From assembly GCF_028464225.1 (NCBI RefSeq), contig NZ_JAQPCN010000003.1:1-64000 (forward strand): a stretch of DNA of 64,000 nt, in the 5' to 3' direction. The notes under the pieces are model-generated. The model made no database searches and was not told the DNA's origin. It worked only from the letters and a program-made list of their open reading frames with translations. The position numbers were made by a program, and so were the translations under genes. Source of the stretch: Zeaxanthinibacter sp. PT1 (GTDB lineage Bacteria; Bacteroidota; Bacteroidia; Flavobacteriales; Flavobacteriaceae). Numbering within the stretch: the stretch's first letter is position 1; every line of letters begins with the position of its first letter. Below are positions 23,858-31,686 of the stretch, in pieces.

Positions 23858-26491
23858 ATGGATATCCCTTCAAAATATGAGCCGCAGCAGGTAGAAAATC
23901 GCTGGTACGACTACTGGATGCAGCATCGATTCTTTCATTCAGAACCGGATGAAAGAGAACCTTATACCATTGTAATTCCCCCTCCTAATGTTACAGGCGT
24001 GCTGCACATGGGGCACATGCTCAATAATACCATACAGGATGTGTTGATCAGGCGGGCCCGCCTGCAAGGCAAGAATGCTTGCTGGGTCCCGGGGACAGAC
24101 CACGCCTCTATTGCTACGGAAGCTAAGGTAGTGGCCAGGCTGAAAGAACAGGGAATTCCCAAATCCAGTTTAAGTAGGGAGGAGTTTCTTGAACACGCCT
24201 GGGATTGGACCCACGAGTACGGGGGAGTCATCCTTGAGCAGCTAAAAAAACTGGGCTGTTCCTGTGATTGGGAACGAACCCGGTTTACTATGGATGACGA
24301 TATGTCAGCATCGGTGATTAAGGTGTTTGTCGAGTTATATGACAAAGGATTGATTTACAGGGGTCACCGGATGGTGAACTGGGATCCCGAGGCCCAGACT
24401 ACGCTGTCTGACGAGGAAGTAATTCACGAAGAAAAGCAGGGGTTGCTGTATTACCTGGCATACCCAATAGAAGGTTCGGATGAGAAGGTGACCATTGCTA
24501 CAACACGGCCCGAAACCATCCTGGGAGATACGGCGGTATGTGTGCATCCGGAGGACGAACGCTATACCCACATGATCGGTAAGCAGGTGATAGTTCCTAT
24601 ATGCAACAGGAAAATCCCTGTAATTGCCGACGAATACGTCGACATGGAATTCGGTACCGGCTGCCTGAAAATCACACCGGCACATGATGTCAATGATCAG
24701 CAGATTGGGCAGAAGCACGGGCTGGATATTATCGATATCTTTAATCCGGATGCTACTCTAAATGCCTATGGGTTGCACTACGAGGGCCAGGACCGATTTG
24801 CAGCGCGCAAAGCGATCTCAAAGGAACTTGAAGAAAAAGGCTTCCTGGTAAAGACCGAAACTCACATGAATAAGGTGGGAACCTCGGAGCGAACCAAGGC
24901 AATTATTGAACCACGCCTTTCAGAGCAGTGGTTCCTTAAAATGAAAGACCTGGCACAACCCGCCCTGGATGCTGTCCTGGAAACCGGGGATGTAGTGATC
25001 TTTCCCAATAAGTTCATCAATACCTATAAGCATTGGCTGGAGAACATAAGAGACTGGAACATATCCAGGCAGCTATGGTGGGGTCAGCAGATCCCGGCCT
25101 ATTATTACGGCGAAGGACAGGGCGACTTCGTAGTGGCGGAGAGCCCGGAAGAGGCCCTGGAAAAAGCAAATAAACGCCTGCAGGGTAAACATGTACTCAC
25201 TGCAGCAGATCTGAAGCAAGACGAAGATGTCCTGGATACCTGGTTTTCTTCCTGGTTATGGCCGATGAGTGTCTTTGGAGGCATCCTGGAGCCCGAAAAC
25301 GAAGAGATCAATTATTACTATCCGACCAGTGACCTGGTGACTGCGCCGGACATCATGTTTTTCTGGGTAGCCCGTATGATTATGGCCGGATACGAATTCC
25401 GGGATAAAAGACCTTTTAAGAATGTATATTTCACCGGCCTGGTACGAGACGGACAAAGGCGTAAAATGTCTAAATCCCTGGGGAATTCGCCGGATGCCCT
25501 TAAGCTGATCGAAGAATACGGTGCCGATGGTGTCCGTGTTGGCCTGCTCTTGAGCTCGGCAGCGGGGAACGACCTGCTTTTTGATGAAAACCTTTGCCAG
25601 CAAGGAAAGAACTTTGCCAATAAAATTTGGAATGCATTCCGTCTTGTAAAAGGTTGGGAAGTGGCCGAATTTGAGCAGCCCGAATCTGCGGCTAAAGGAA
25701 TACAGTGGTATGACGCAAAATTCCAGCAGACCCTAGAACAGATAGAAGATCACTTTTCCAAGTACAGGATCTCTGATGCGCTGATGGCCATCTATAAGTT
25801 GGTTTGGGACGATTTCTGTTCCTGGCTACTGGAGATCGTAAAACCTCCATACCAACAACCGGTAGATGCCAAGACGCTGAAAGAGGTTAGCCGTCAGTTT
25901 GAAGAGACCCTGAAATTACTTCACCCGTTTATGCCATTCCTCACCGAAGAGATCTGGCAGCATATGGCAGAGCGCAAGACAGATGAAGCCCTGATCGTTG
26001 CACGCTGGCCGGAATTCGGGGGAGCTGATACGGCGCTGACAGGTGGATTTGAATTTGCTGCAGAGGTGATCTCCGGTATTCGGACCATCCGGAAAGAAAA
26101 GAATATCCCGATGAAGGAATCTCTGGTATTACAGCTGATCGATACCGAAAAAACAGGTGATTTCTGGAATGGGATCATTGCTAAGCTGACCAACGTATCA
26201 TCGATCAAAACTATTGATAAGGCCCCTGAAGGTGCCCTGTCTTTCCGGGTAAAAAGTAATGAATACTTTATTCCTGTAAGTGGAAAAGTGGATATTGCCG
26301 CCGAGATCGAGAAAATACAGGAAGAACTGGCCTATACCAAGGGTTTCCTTAAGTCGGTTCAGAAGAAATTGTCCAACGATCGATTTGTGAATAATGCCCC
26401 GGAGCAGGTGGTGGCGATGGAGAAGAAGAAAGCTGCCGACGCTGAAGCCAAGATTGAAACTTTGGAAAAAAGCCTGTCTAGCCTGGAATAA
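23858..26491 (+). CDS. valS: Valine-tRNA ligase
   Basis: This 877-aa class I aminoacyl-tRNA synthetase charges tRNA-Val. The HIGH motif is HMGH (residues 50-53), KMSKS is present as RKMSKSLGNS (about residue 538), and between them lies the editing domain (about 190-330, ATTRPETILGDTAV). The tRNA-binding anticodon domain and a C-terminal coiled coil (about 810-877) complete it. Length is typical of bacterial ValRS. It is divergent from DUF1573 and closes with a terminator at 26518, so it forms its own transcription unit. Confidence 0.98.
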   Translation: MDIPSKYEPQQVENRWYDYWMQHRFFHSEPDEREPYTIVIPPPNVTGVLHMGHMLNNTIQDVLIRRARLQGKNACWVPGTDHASIATEAKVVARLKEQGIPKSSLSREEFLEHAWDWTHEYGGVILEQLKKLGCSCDWERTRFTMDDDMSASVIKVFVELYDKGLIYRGHRMVNWDPEAQTTLSDEEVIHEEKQGLLYYLAYPIEGSDEKVTIATTRPETILGDTAVCVHPEDERYTHMIGKQVIVPICNRKIPVIADEYVDMEFGTGCLKITPAHDVNDQQIGQKHGLDIIDIFNPDATLNAYGLHYEGQDRFAARKAISKELEEKGFLVKTETHMNKVGTSERTKAIIEPRLSEQWFLKMKDLAQPALDAVLETGDVVIFPNKFINTYKHWLENIRDWNISRQLWWGQQIPAYYYGEGQGDFVVAESPEEALEKANKRLQGKHVLTAADLKQDEDVLDTWFSSWLWPMSVFGGILEPENEEINYYYPTSDLVTAPDIMFFWVARMIMAGYEFRDKRPFKNVYFTGLVRDGQRRKMSKSLGNSPDALKLIEEYGADGVRVGLLLSSAAGNDLLFDENLCQQGKNFANKIWNAFRLVKGWEVAEFEQPESAAKGIQWYDAKFQQTLEQIEDHFSKYRISDALMAIYKLVWDDFCSWLLEIVKPPYQQPVDAKTLKEVSRQFEETLKLLHPFMPFLTEEIWQHMAERKTDEALIVARWPEFGGADTALTGGFEFAAEVISGIRTIRKEKNIPMKESLVLQLIDTEKTGDFWNGIIAKLTNVSSIKTIDKAPEGALSFRVKSNEYFIPVSGKVDIAAEIEKIQEELAYTKGFLKSVQKKLSNDRFVNNAPEQVVAMEKKKAADAEAKIETLEKSLSSLE

Positions 26492-26517
26492 AGAATCAGG
26501 ATTGACCATACATTGAA

Positions 26518-26546
26518 AAGGGTGCCTGTCAAGGCACCCTTTTTTT
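26518..26546 (+). terminator. Intrinsic terminator of valS
   Basis: Perfect 10-bp hairpin AAGGGTGCCT-gtca-AGGCACCCTT followed by a T run, 27 bases after the valS stop. Confidence 0.9.
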
Positions 26547-26612
26547 GTCAATTAGAGGCTGGGACTATTACCATTTAGCTCAGATTCTTATCTTTATGAA
26601 AAGAACCATCCC

Positions 26613-27203
26613 ATGAGATATATAATCACCATATGTTTAGGACTTTTATCCTGGGTGGGCTGTGCCCAATCCGAGGAAAGTAAAATCTTGTCTAAAGAGA
26701 TACAGATTAAAACAGCTGTTCTGCCCCTTCCGGACGGGGAGAAAGAGGGCGCAATGGTCTATGGCTATAACGAGGAGGGATCCTTGGTGGTGTTCCGTGA
26801 GGGCACTAACAATATGGTTTGCCTGGCCGATGATCCCACAAAGGAAGGCATAAGTGTATCTTGCTATTCCAAAGCCCTGGAACCGTTTATGGCAAGGGGC
26901 AGGGAACTCAGTGCCCAGGGTGCCGATTTTAATGAAAAGACAGAGATAAGGGGAAAAGAGGTGGCTGAAGGAAAACTTAAAATGCCTGAAGCTCCAAGCA
27001 TGACCTATATTTATTACGGGAAAGACGAGGATTATGACAAGAGTACCGGTGAATTGGCCAATGGAAAATTCCGATACGTGATCTATATCCCGTTTGCCAC
27101 GACAGAATCTACTGGTTTGCCGGATAAGCCACATGCCCCGGGAATGCCATGGTTGATGGATCCGGGCACACACCGGGCTCATATCATGGTAGGACCATTC
27201 TGA
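26613..27203 (+). CDS. Conserved lipoprotein of unknown function
   Basis: The 196-aa protein has a lipoprotein signal (ITICLGLLSWVGC, lipid-modified Cys17), so it should be anchored in a membrane facing the periplasm or surface. The rest is acidic, with motifs TAVLPLPDGEKEGAMVYGY and PHAPGMPWLMDPGTHRAHIM near the C-terminus. I do not recognise a family. It lies 66 bp after the valS terminator and 41 bp before the fatty acid hydroxylase gene in the same direction, so it may be the first gene of a three-gene unit. A weak -7 box (TATCTTTA, 26589-26596) precedes it. Confidence 0.75.
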   Translation: MRYIITICLGLLSWVGCAQSEESKILSKEIQIKTAVLPLPDGEKEGAMVYGYNEEGSLVVFREGTNNMVCLADDPTKEGISVSCYSKALEPFMARGRELSAQGADFNEKTEIRGKEVAEGKLKMPEAPSMTYIYYGKDEDYDKSTGELANGKFRYVIYIPFATTESTGLPDKPHAPGMPWLMDPGTHRAHIMVGPF

Positions 27204-27244
27204 AAACCGATTTAATCTGCAAATAAGACCTGCAATACAGTAAT

Positions 27245-28513
27245 ATGGAGCAATATGCCAATGCCTTACTCTACGCCATCCCTTTCTTTATAGTTTTACT
27301 TTTAATAGAAATTGGGTACGGTCATTTTGTGAAGGACCAGAAACACAAAATCCTGGATAGCGTCAGCAGTATCAGTTCCGGGCTTACCAATGTAATCAAG
27401 GATTCCCTGGGACTTGGACTGATCATTTTTTCCTACCCTTTCTTATTGAATGCCCTCGCGCTCACGGAAATAAAAGCGACATGGGCAGTCTGGCTCATTG
27501 CTTTTATCGCTATTGATTTTGCAGGCTACTGGAACCACCGCCTAAGTCATCATATTAATGTTTTCTGGAACCAGCACGTCATCCACCATTCCAGCGAAGA
27601 GTTTAACCTGGCTTGCGCATTAAGACAGCCTATTTCTAACTTGTTGGGTTATTTTGCCCTGCTTTTGGTTCCTGCAGCGGTACTGGGAGTGCCTGCGCAA
27701 GTGATCGCCATTCTTGCGCCCATCCACCTGTTTGCACAATTCTGGTACCATACCCAGCATATTGGCAAGCTAGGTTGGTTTGAATATGTTTTTGTCACCC
27801 CCTCACAACACCGCGTACACCACGCGATCAACCCGGAATACATTGATAAGAACCTGGGGCAGATACTGTCTGTATGGGACCGTTGGTTTGGAACATTCCA
27901 GGAAGAGTTAGCCGAGGTACCCCCGCAGTACGGGGTGCTTAAACCGGCCGGCACATGGAACCCCTTCCTGATCAATTTTCAGCACTTCTGGAGGTTGACC
28001 CAGGATGCCTGGAGGACCAAAAATGCCTGGGATAAAATCCGGATCTGGTTTATGCCTACAGGCTGGCGCCCCGCAGATGTCCGGGAGAAGTATCCTTATA
28101 CGGTAATTAAGGATGTTTACAATTACGACAAATATGAAACCGAAGCCTCGTCCTGGTTTAAGGGATATATCCTCCTGCAGATGCTGGTAACTCTCGGCTT
28201 GCTCTTGTTTATGTTCTACAATTTTTCGGCCATAGGGTATGAAGGTCTGCTGGTTTATGGAGGATTTCTGTTCCTGGCCGTTTTTGGTTACAGCAGCTTG
28301 ATGGACCGGCAGCGATACGCGCTGTATGTAGAAGCTTTCAGGGCTGTAGCAGGTGGGGTATTCATACACCTCAATGGGGACTGGTTTGGGATAAACACTT
28401 ATTATGAGCAGGCAGGCTTGTTTCTGCAATGCTATTTTCTGATTACACTTTTTGCCGCAGTATACTTCACCTTTTTCGAAAAAGAAACCGTTTCTTCTAA
28501 TCTTGCTGTCTGA
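27245..28513 (+). CDS. Fatty acid hydroxylase/sterol desaturase superfamily membrane protein
   Basis: The 422-aa integral membrane protein belongs to the di-iron fatty acid hydroxylase superfamily. The histidine clusters HRLSHH, HVIHHSSEEFN and QHRVHHA are present in the usual order (about residues 98-200), with membrane helices before, between and after them. A long C-terminal half (about 290-422) adds further hydrophobic segments. Members hydroxylate or desaturate lipids, carotenoids or alkylglycerols, so the substrate remains open. Its stop is 3 bp before a creatininase-family gene, suggesting a common operon. Confidence 0.88.
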   Translation: MEQYANALLYAIPFFIVLLLIEIGYGHFVKDQKHKILDSVSSISSGLTNVIKDSLGLGLIIFSYPFLLNALALTEIKATWAVWLIAFIAIDFAGYWNHRLSHHINVFWNQHVIHHSSEEFNLACALRQPISNLLGYFALLLVPAAVLGVPAQVIAILAPIHLFAQFWYHTQHIGKLGWFEYVFVTPSQHRVHHAINPEYIDKNLGQILSVWDRWFGTFQEELAEVPPQYGVLKPAGTWNPFLINFQHFWRLTQDAWRTKNAWDKIRIWFMPTGWRPADVREKYPYTVIKDVYNYDKYETEASSWFKGYILLQMLVTLGLLLFMFYNFSAIGYEGLLVYGGFLFLAVFGYSSLMDRQRYALYVEAFRAVAGGVFIHLNGDWFGINTYYEQAGLFLQCYFLITLFAAVYFTFFEKETVSSNLAV

Positions 28514-28516
28514 TAT

Positions 28517-29290
28517 ATGGAACCTAGGCCTTATGTACTCGCCGAGACGAATTATAAATTATTAAAGGATCAGAAAATTGAATTGGCAGTGCTCCCCTGG
28601 GGGGCAACTGAAGCCCATAATTACCATTTGCCGTACGGCACGGATAATTACCAGGCTGAAGCTATCGCTGCCGAAGCTGCGAAAATAGCCTGGTCTGAAG
28701 GGGGGAAGGTGATGGTACTCCCCGCTGTCCCCTTTGGTGTTAATACCGGGCAACACGATATTTACCTGGATATTAACCTGAATCCATCTACCCAGCTTGC
28801 TATATTGAAGGATGTAGCGGCCACGCTGAAAAGACAGGGCATACCCAAATTATTGATCTTTAACGGTCATGGGGGTAATAATTTTAAACCCCTGGTAAGG
28901 GAACTGGGCCTGGAATTCCCGGAACTCTTTATTTGCTACGCAGACAGTTTCAGAGCCCTGGATAAAACCCTTTATTTTGATAATGAGGGTGACCATGCCG
29001 ATGAAATGGAAACATCGCTAATGCTCTATTTACAAGGAGGGCTGGTCTTGCCAAAGGAAGAGTGGGGGAGTGGAGCACACCGGCAATTCAGGATAAGTTC
29101 CTTTTCTGAGGGTTGGGCCTGGGCAGAACGTAAATGGAGCGCAGTTTCGGAAGATACCGGTATCGGGGATCCGTCTATGGCCACCGAGGAAAAAGGGGAG
29201 CGGTATTTTAAGGATATCAGCGAAAAAATGGGGGCCTTCATGCTAGAGCTATGCCAGGCGGACCCAAAAGATATGTATACCGGTAAATAA
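28517..29290 (+). CDS. Creatininase-family amidohydrolase
   Basis: This 257-aa cytoplasmic protein shows the creatininase fold signatures: LPWGATEAHNYHLPYGTDN, VPFGVNTGQHDIYLDI, FNGHGGNNF and DHADEMETSLML, with the metal ligands Glu, His and Asp. Family members act on creatinine, on formamides in riboflavin or F420-type pathways, or on peptides (MftE in mycofactocin). None of those partner genes is adjacent. The only linked genes are a fatty acid hydroxylase 3 bp upstream and a lipoprotein, so the substrate is open. It ends 5 bp before the convergent acyl-CoA-binding gene. Confidence 0.87.
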   Translation: MEPRPYVLAETNYKLLKDQKIELAVLPWGATEAHNYHLPYGTDNYQAEAIAAEAAKIAWSEGGKVMVLPAVPFGVNTGQHDIYLDINLNPSTQLAILKDVAATLKRQGIPKLLIFNGHGGNNFKPLVRELGLEFPELFICYADSFRALDKTLYFDNEGDHADEMETSLMLYLQGGLVLPKEEWGSGAHRQFRISSFSEGWAWAERKWSAVSEDTGIGDPSMATEEKGERYFKDISEKMGAFMLELCQADPKDMYTGK

Positions 29291-29295
29291 GCTTC

Positions 29296-29562
29296 TTAAA
29301 GGTTGGGGTGGATTTCACTTTTCACCAGGTCTACATAGAGCTTCATGGCATCTTCACTAGTGATATCCCTGGCCTGTATAAGTGCATTGGCCTTAAACGC
29401 ATTGATCAACGGGGTCTTACTCCCAGGATGGTCAAAATTGCGATTGGCTATCTTGTAGTAGGCATAGAGTTTAAGAAGGAGATCGGCAGGTAGGGGATCG
29501 TTGAAATTGTTGACGATCTCAACGGCTTTAGTGAATTTCATATGTAATTGCTCAGTCTTCAT
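29296..29562 (-). CDS. Acyl-CoA-binding protein
   Basis: This 88-aa four-helix protein binds long-chain acyl-CoA esters in the cytoplasm. Conserved motifs PADLLLKLYAYYKIAN and GSKTPLINAFKANAL match the ACBP family, including the lysine and tyrosine residues that contact CoA. The ATG at 29562 overlaps the psd stop by 11 bp, so it is the last gene of the rsfS-ftsH-LUD-cdsA-psd operon. The context suggests delivery of acyl groups to phospholipid synthesis. A longer start is possible but would enter psd further. Confidence 0.9.
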   Translation of the reverse strand: MKTEQLHMKFTKAVEIVNNFNDPLPADLLLKLYAYYKIANRNFDHPGSKTPLINAFKANALIQARDITSEDAMKLYVDLVKSEIHPNL

Positions 29563-30220
29563 CCTTCTTAGGTGTGGTGGCAATACAGGTCTTTGCTCCT
29601 TTTACTTTCTGGTTAAGCTTTACCGTGACAACACTGTTCAGCGGTAGGAAAAGATCTACCCTCGACCCAAATTTGATAAAACCGGCGTCTTCACCTTGTA
29701 CCACACTTTCACCAACTTCGGCATAGTTAACAATCCGCCTTGCCATGGCTCCGGCAATTTGCCTGTAAAGGACATCGCCGAATTTCGGCGTATTGATAAC
29801 CACGGTGGTCCGTTCGTTCTCTTCGCTGGATTTAGGGTGCCAGGCCACCAGGTATTTACCGGGATGGTATTTAGAAAACTTTATCTGGCCACTGGCCGGG
29901 TACCGGGTAACGTGTACGTTTACCGGGGACATGAAAATGGATACCTGCAATCGCTTATCCTTAAAGTATTCATTTTCTTCCACTTCCTCGATTACCACCA
30001 CCTTTCCGTCTACCGGGGCAAGGATCTCATCGAAGTTTTTAACCGCCACCCTCTTTGGGTTCCTGAAAAATTGTAAAATCGCCACCAGGAGAACAAGGGA
30101 AGCTAACTGAACTGCTGTTTTTACCCAGGAAATGCCCACGTAAAAATGTGCTAACACGATAATGGTGCTCAGCAGGAAAAAAGTGATCAATATTATTTTC
30201 TGGCCCTCTTTATGAAACAT
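29552..30220 (-). CDS. psd: Phosphatidylserine decarboxylase proenzyme
   Basis: The 222-aa protein is a short (archaeal/Bacteroidota type) phosphatidylserine decarboxylase that makes phosphatidylethanolamine. One or two N-terminal membrane helices (about 8-55) lead into the catalytic domain with VHVTRYPASGQI and the self-cleavage motif FGSRVDLFLP, where Gly-Ser cleavage produces the pyruvoyl group. Its start overlaps cdsA by 11 bp and its end overlaps the ACBP gene, so the three are translated together. It follows CdsA in the same pathway (CDP-diacylglycerol, then PS, then PE), but pssA is not here. Confidence 0.94.
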   Translation of the reverse strand: MFHKEGQKIILITFFLLSTIIVLAHFYVGISWVKTAVQLASLVLLVAILQFFRNPKRVAVKNFDEILAPVDGKVVVIEEVEENEYFKDKRLQVSIFMSPVNVHVTRYPASGQIKFSKYHPGKYLVAWHPKSSEENERTTVVINTPKFGDVLYRQIAGAMARRIVNYAEVGESVVQGEDAGFIKFGSRVDLFLPLNSVVTVKLNQKVKGAKTCIATTPKKDED

Positions 30221-31013
30221 TGGTCAAAAGGTTAAGTGTTAAGTAGGCAAATGGTGCAGCAAATATAAGACTATCCAACCTATCTAACATGCCACCGTGA
30301 CCAGGAAGTATAGCTCCACTGTCCTTGACCCCTGCTTCACGTTTCAGTTTAGATTCCACCAAATCGCCCAAACCACCAGCAATTACAATAACTACGGCAA
30401 GGATCACCCATTGAGCTGGGTTAACAATAGGCTCATATCTGGCCATAAAATATGCAGCGGCCACGGTAAAAACCAATCCACCTAAACTTCCTTCTACCGT
30501 TTTTTTTGGAGAAATGGCGGGGTATAATTTTGTTCTGCCGATCGTTTTTCCTACCAGGTAAGCAAAGGAGTCATTCACCCAGATAAGAATAAAAATACCC
30601 ATGATCAGGAATTTGGCGAAGGCGTCGTCCTTATAAGGGATCATCGTTAAGAAGATACAGCCGCCTCCTATATAGAAAAGGCCTATCAGGAATTTCATCA
30701 CACCGTTATCCTTAGGTTTCTTATTGCAGAACAGGTAATACAACAAAACAATGTTAATGGAAATGGTGACAAACATTAGGATGTTGATCAGCATTTTGTC
30801 ATGTATGAGGTAGATAAACGCCCACCATAGCACCAGGTACGCCATAAAGATGTAATACCCTTTTAGCGCCGTAAGCCTCTTGTATTCATAAAGACAGGCA
30901 AGGCCAAATATCATGAAAAGGAAATCGAAGGCATCCGTGCTAAGGAAGACAGCCGATAACAATAGTGCCACATACACTAGCCCGGTAATGGATCTCCTGA
31001 GAACTTCCTTCAT
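30210..31013 (-). CDS. cdsA: Phosphatidate cytidylyltransferase
   Basis: This 267-aa inner-membrane enzyme condenses CTP and phosphatidic acid to CDP-diacylglycerol, the precursor of all phospholipids. At least seven hydrophobic segments are visible. The C-terminal signature LKREAGVKDSGAILPGHGG followed by LDRLDS contains the metal-binding acidic residues. ISPKKTVEGSLGG is also conserved. It starts 2 bp after the LUD gene and overlaps psd by 11 bp, a tight phospholipid operon. Confidence 0.96.
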   Translation of the reverse strand: MKEVLRRSITGLVYVALLLSAVFLSTDAFDFLFMIFGLACLYEYKRLTALKGYYIFMAYLVLWWAFIYLIHDKMLINILMFVTISINIVLLYYLFCNKKPKDNGVMKFLIGLFYIGGGCIFLTMIPYKDDAFAKFLIMGIFILIWVNDSFAYLVGKTIGRTKLYPAISPKKTVEGSLGGLVFTVAAAYFMARYEPIVNPAQWVILAVVIVIAGGLGDLVESKLKREAGVKDSGAILPGHGGMLDRLDSLIFAAPFAYLTLNLLTNVS

Positions 31014-31015
31014 AA

Positions 31016-31627
31016 TTACAGGTCTTCCAGTAATAATAAGTACAGATGCTTGGAGCTACTGCCATAAGTTAGGAAATCATCCTTGTTTTCTGCGGAAGCC
31101 TGAAAATGTTTAATGGTGGTAATATTGGCAGGAATGCCTTGTTTATATTTTTTCTTGATGAGCTTAAGTCCTTCCCCAATCGATTCGACCAGTTGGCTGG
31201 TCGTTGCAAAAACAATTACGTTATCGGGTACTTCGTGAAGCTTCTTCTCCTGAAGTTGGTTAGAACAGACCAGGATAGAACCGTTCTGCGCTATCAGGTG
31301 TTCACAGGTCGTAAAGAATACTTCACTCTCCTTGGATTTATCAGTAAAGCTAAGACCCTCCTTTTTAAAGCGTTCTTCCAGCTGGGGATTCATGCTGAAG
31401 AAAGGCTCCTGTTGCCAGTTATTCTCCAGTATGATATTCTTCAGTGCTTCGGAGACCTCCCCGAAGGAATCACAGTATAGGAATTTCCCCCCGTTCTTTT
31501 TAAAGTGTATGGTGAATTTTTCATCAACCGGAATATTCAGGTCAGGCATATGAACGCCACGGGTTTCCGCAGTTTCTTTGGAAACCTTTTTCTTGCCCCC
31601 CCCGAAGAGTTTGTCTAAGAGACCCAT
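31016..31627 (-). CDS. LUD-domain protein (LutC/YkgG-like)
   Basis: The 203-aa protein starts MGLLDKLFGGGKKK and carries a LUD domain (lactate utilisation LutB/LutC type) in the C-terminal half: FTTCEHLIAQNGSILVC, VFATTSQLVESI and the terminal hydrophobic LYLLLLEDL. LutC is part of an L-lactate oxidation complex, but no lutA or lutB is adjacent. Instead the gene lies between ftsH and cdsA, 2 bp before cdsA, an arrangement that I recall from other flavobacteria. The real function is therefore unknown and may relate to membrane quality control. Confidence 0.82.
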   Translation of the reverse strand: MGLLDKLFGGGKKKVSKETAETRGVHMPDLNIPVDEKFTIHFKKNGGKFLYCDSFGEVSEALKNIILENNWQQEPFFSMNPQLEERFKKEGLSFTDKSKESEVFFTTCEHLIAQNGSILVCSNQLQEKKLHEVPDNVIVFATTSQLVESIGEGLKLIKKKYKQGIPANITTIKHFQASAENKDDFLTYGSSSKHLYLLLLEDL

Positions 31628-31686
31628 GAATATCTTTGTGATTCAAAAACATGTCCGGTTGCTACATGGACAACGTTTAAATTCGA

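Noticed and set aside
29552-29562. Frameshift between psd and ACBP
   Set aside because: The 11-bp overlap is normal operon coupling; both proteins have full-length family matches.
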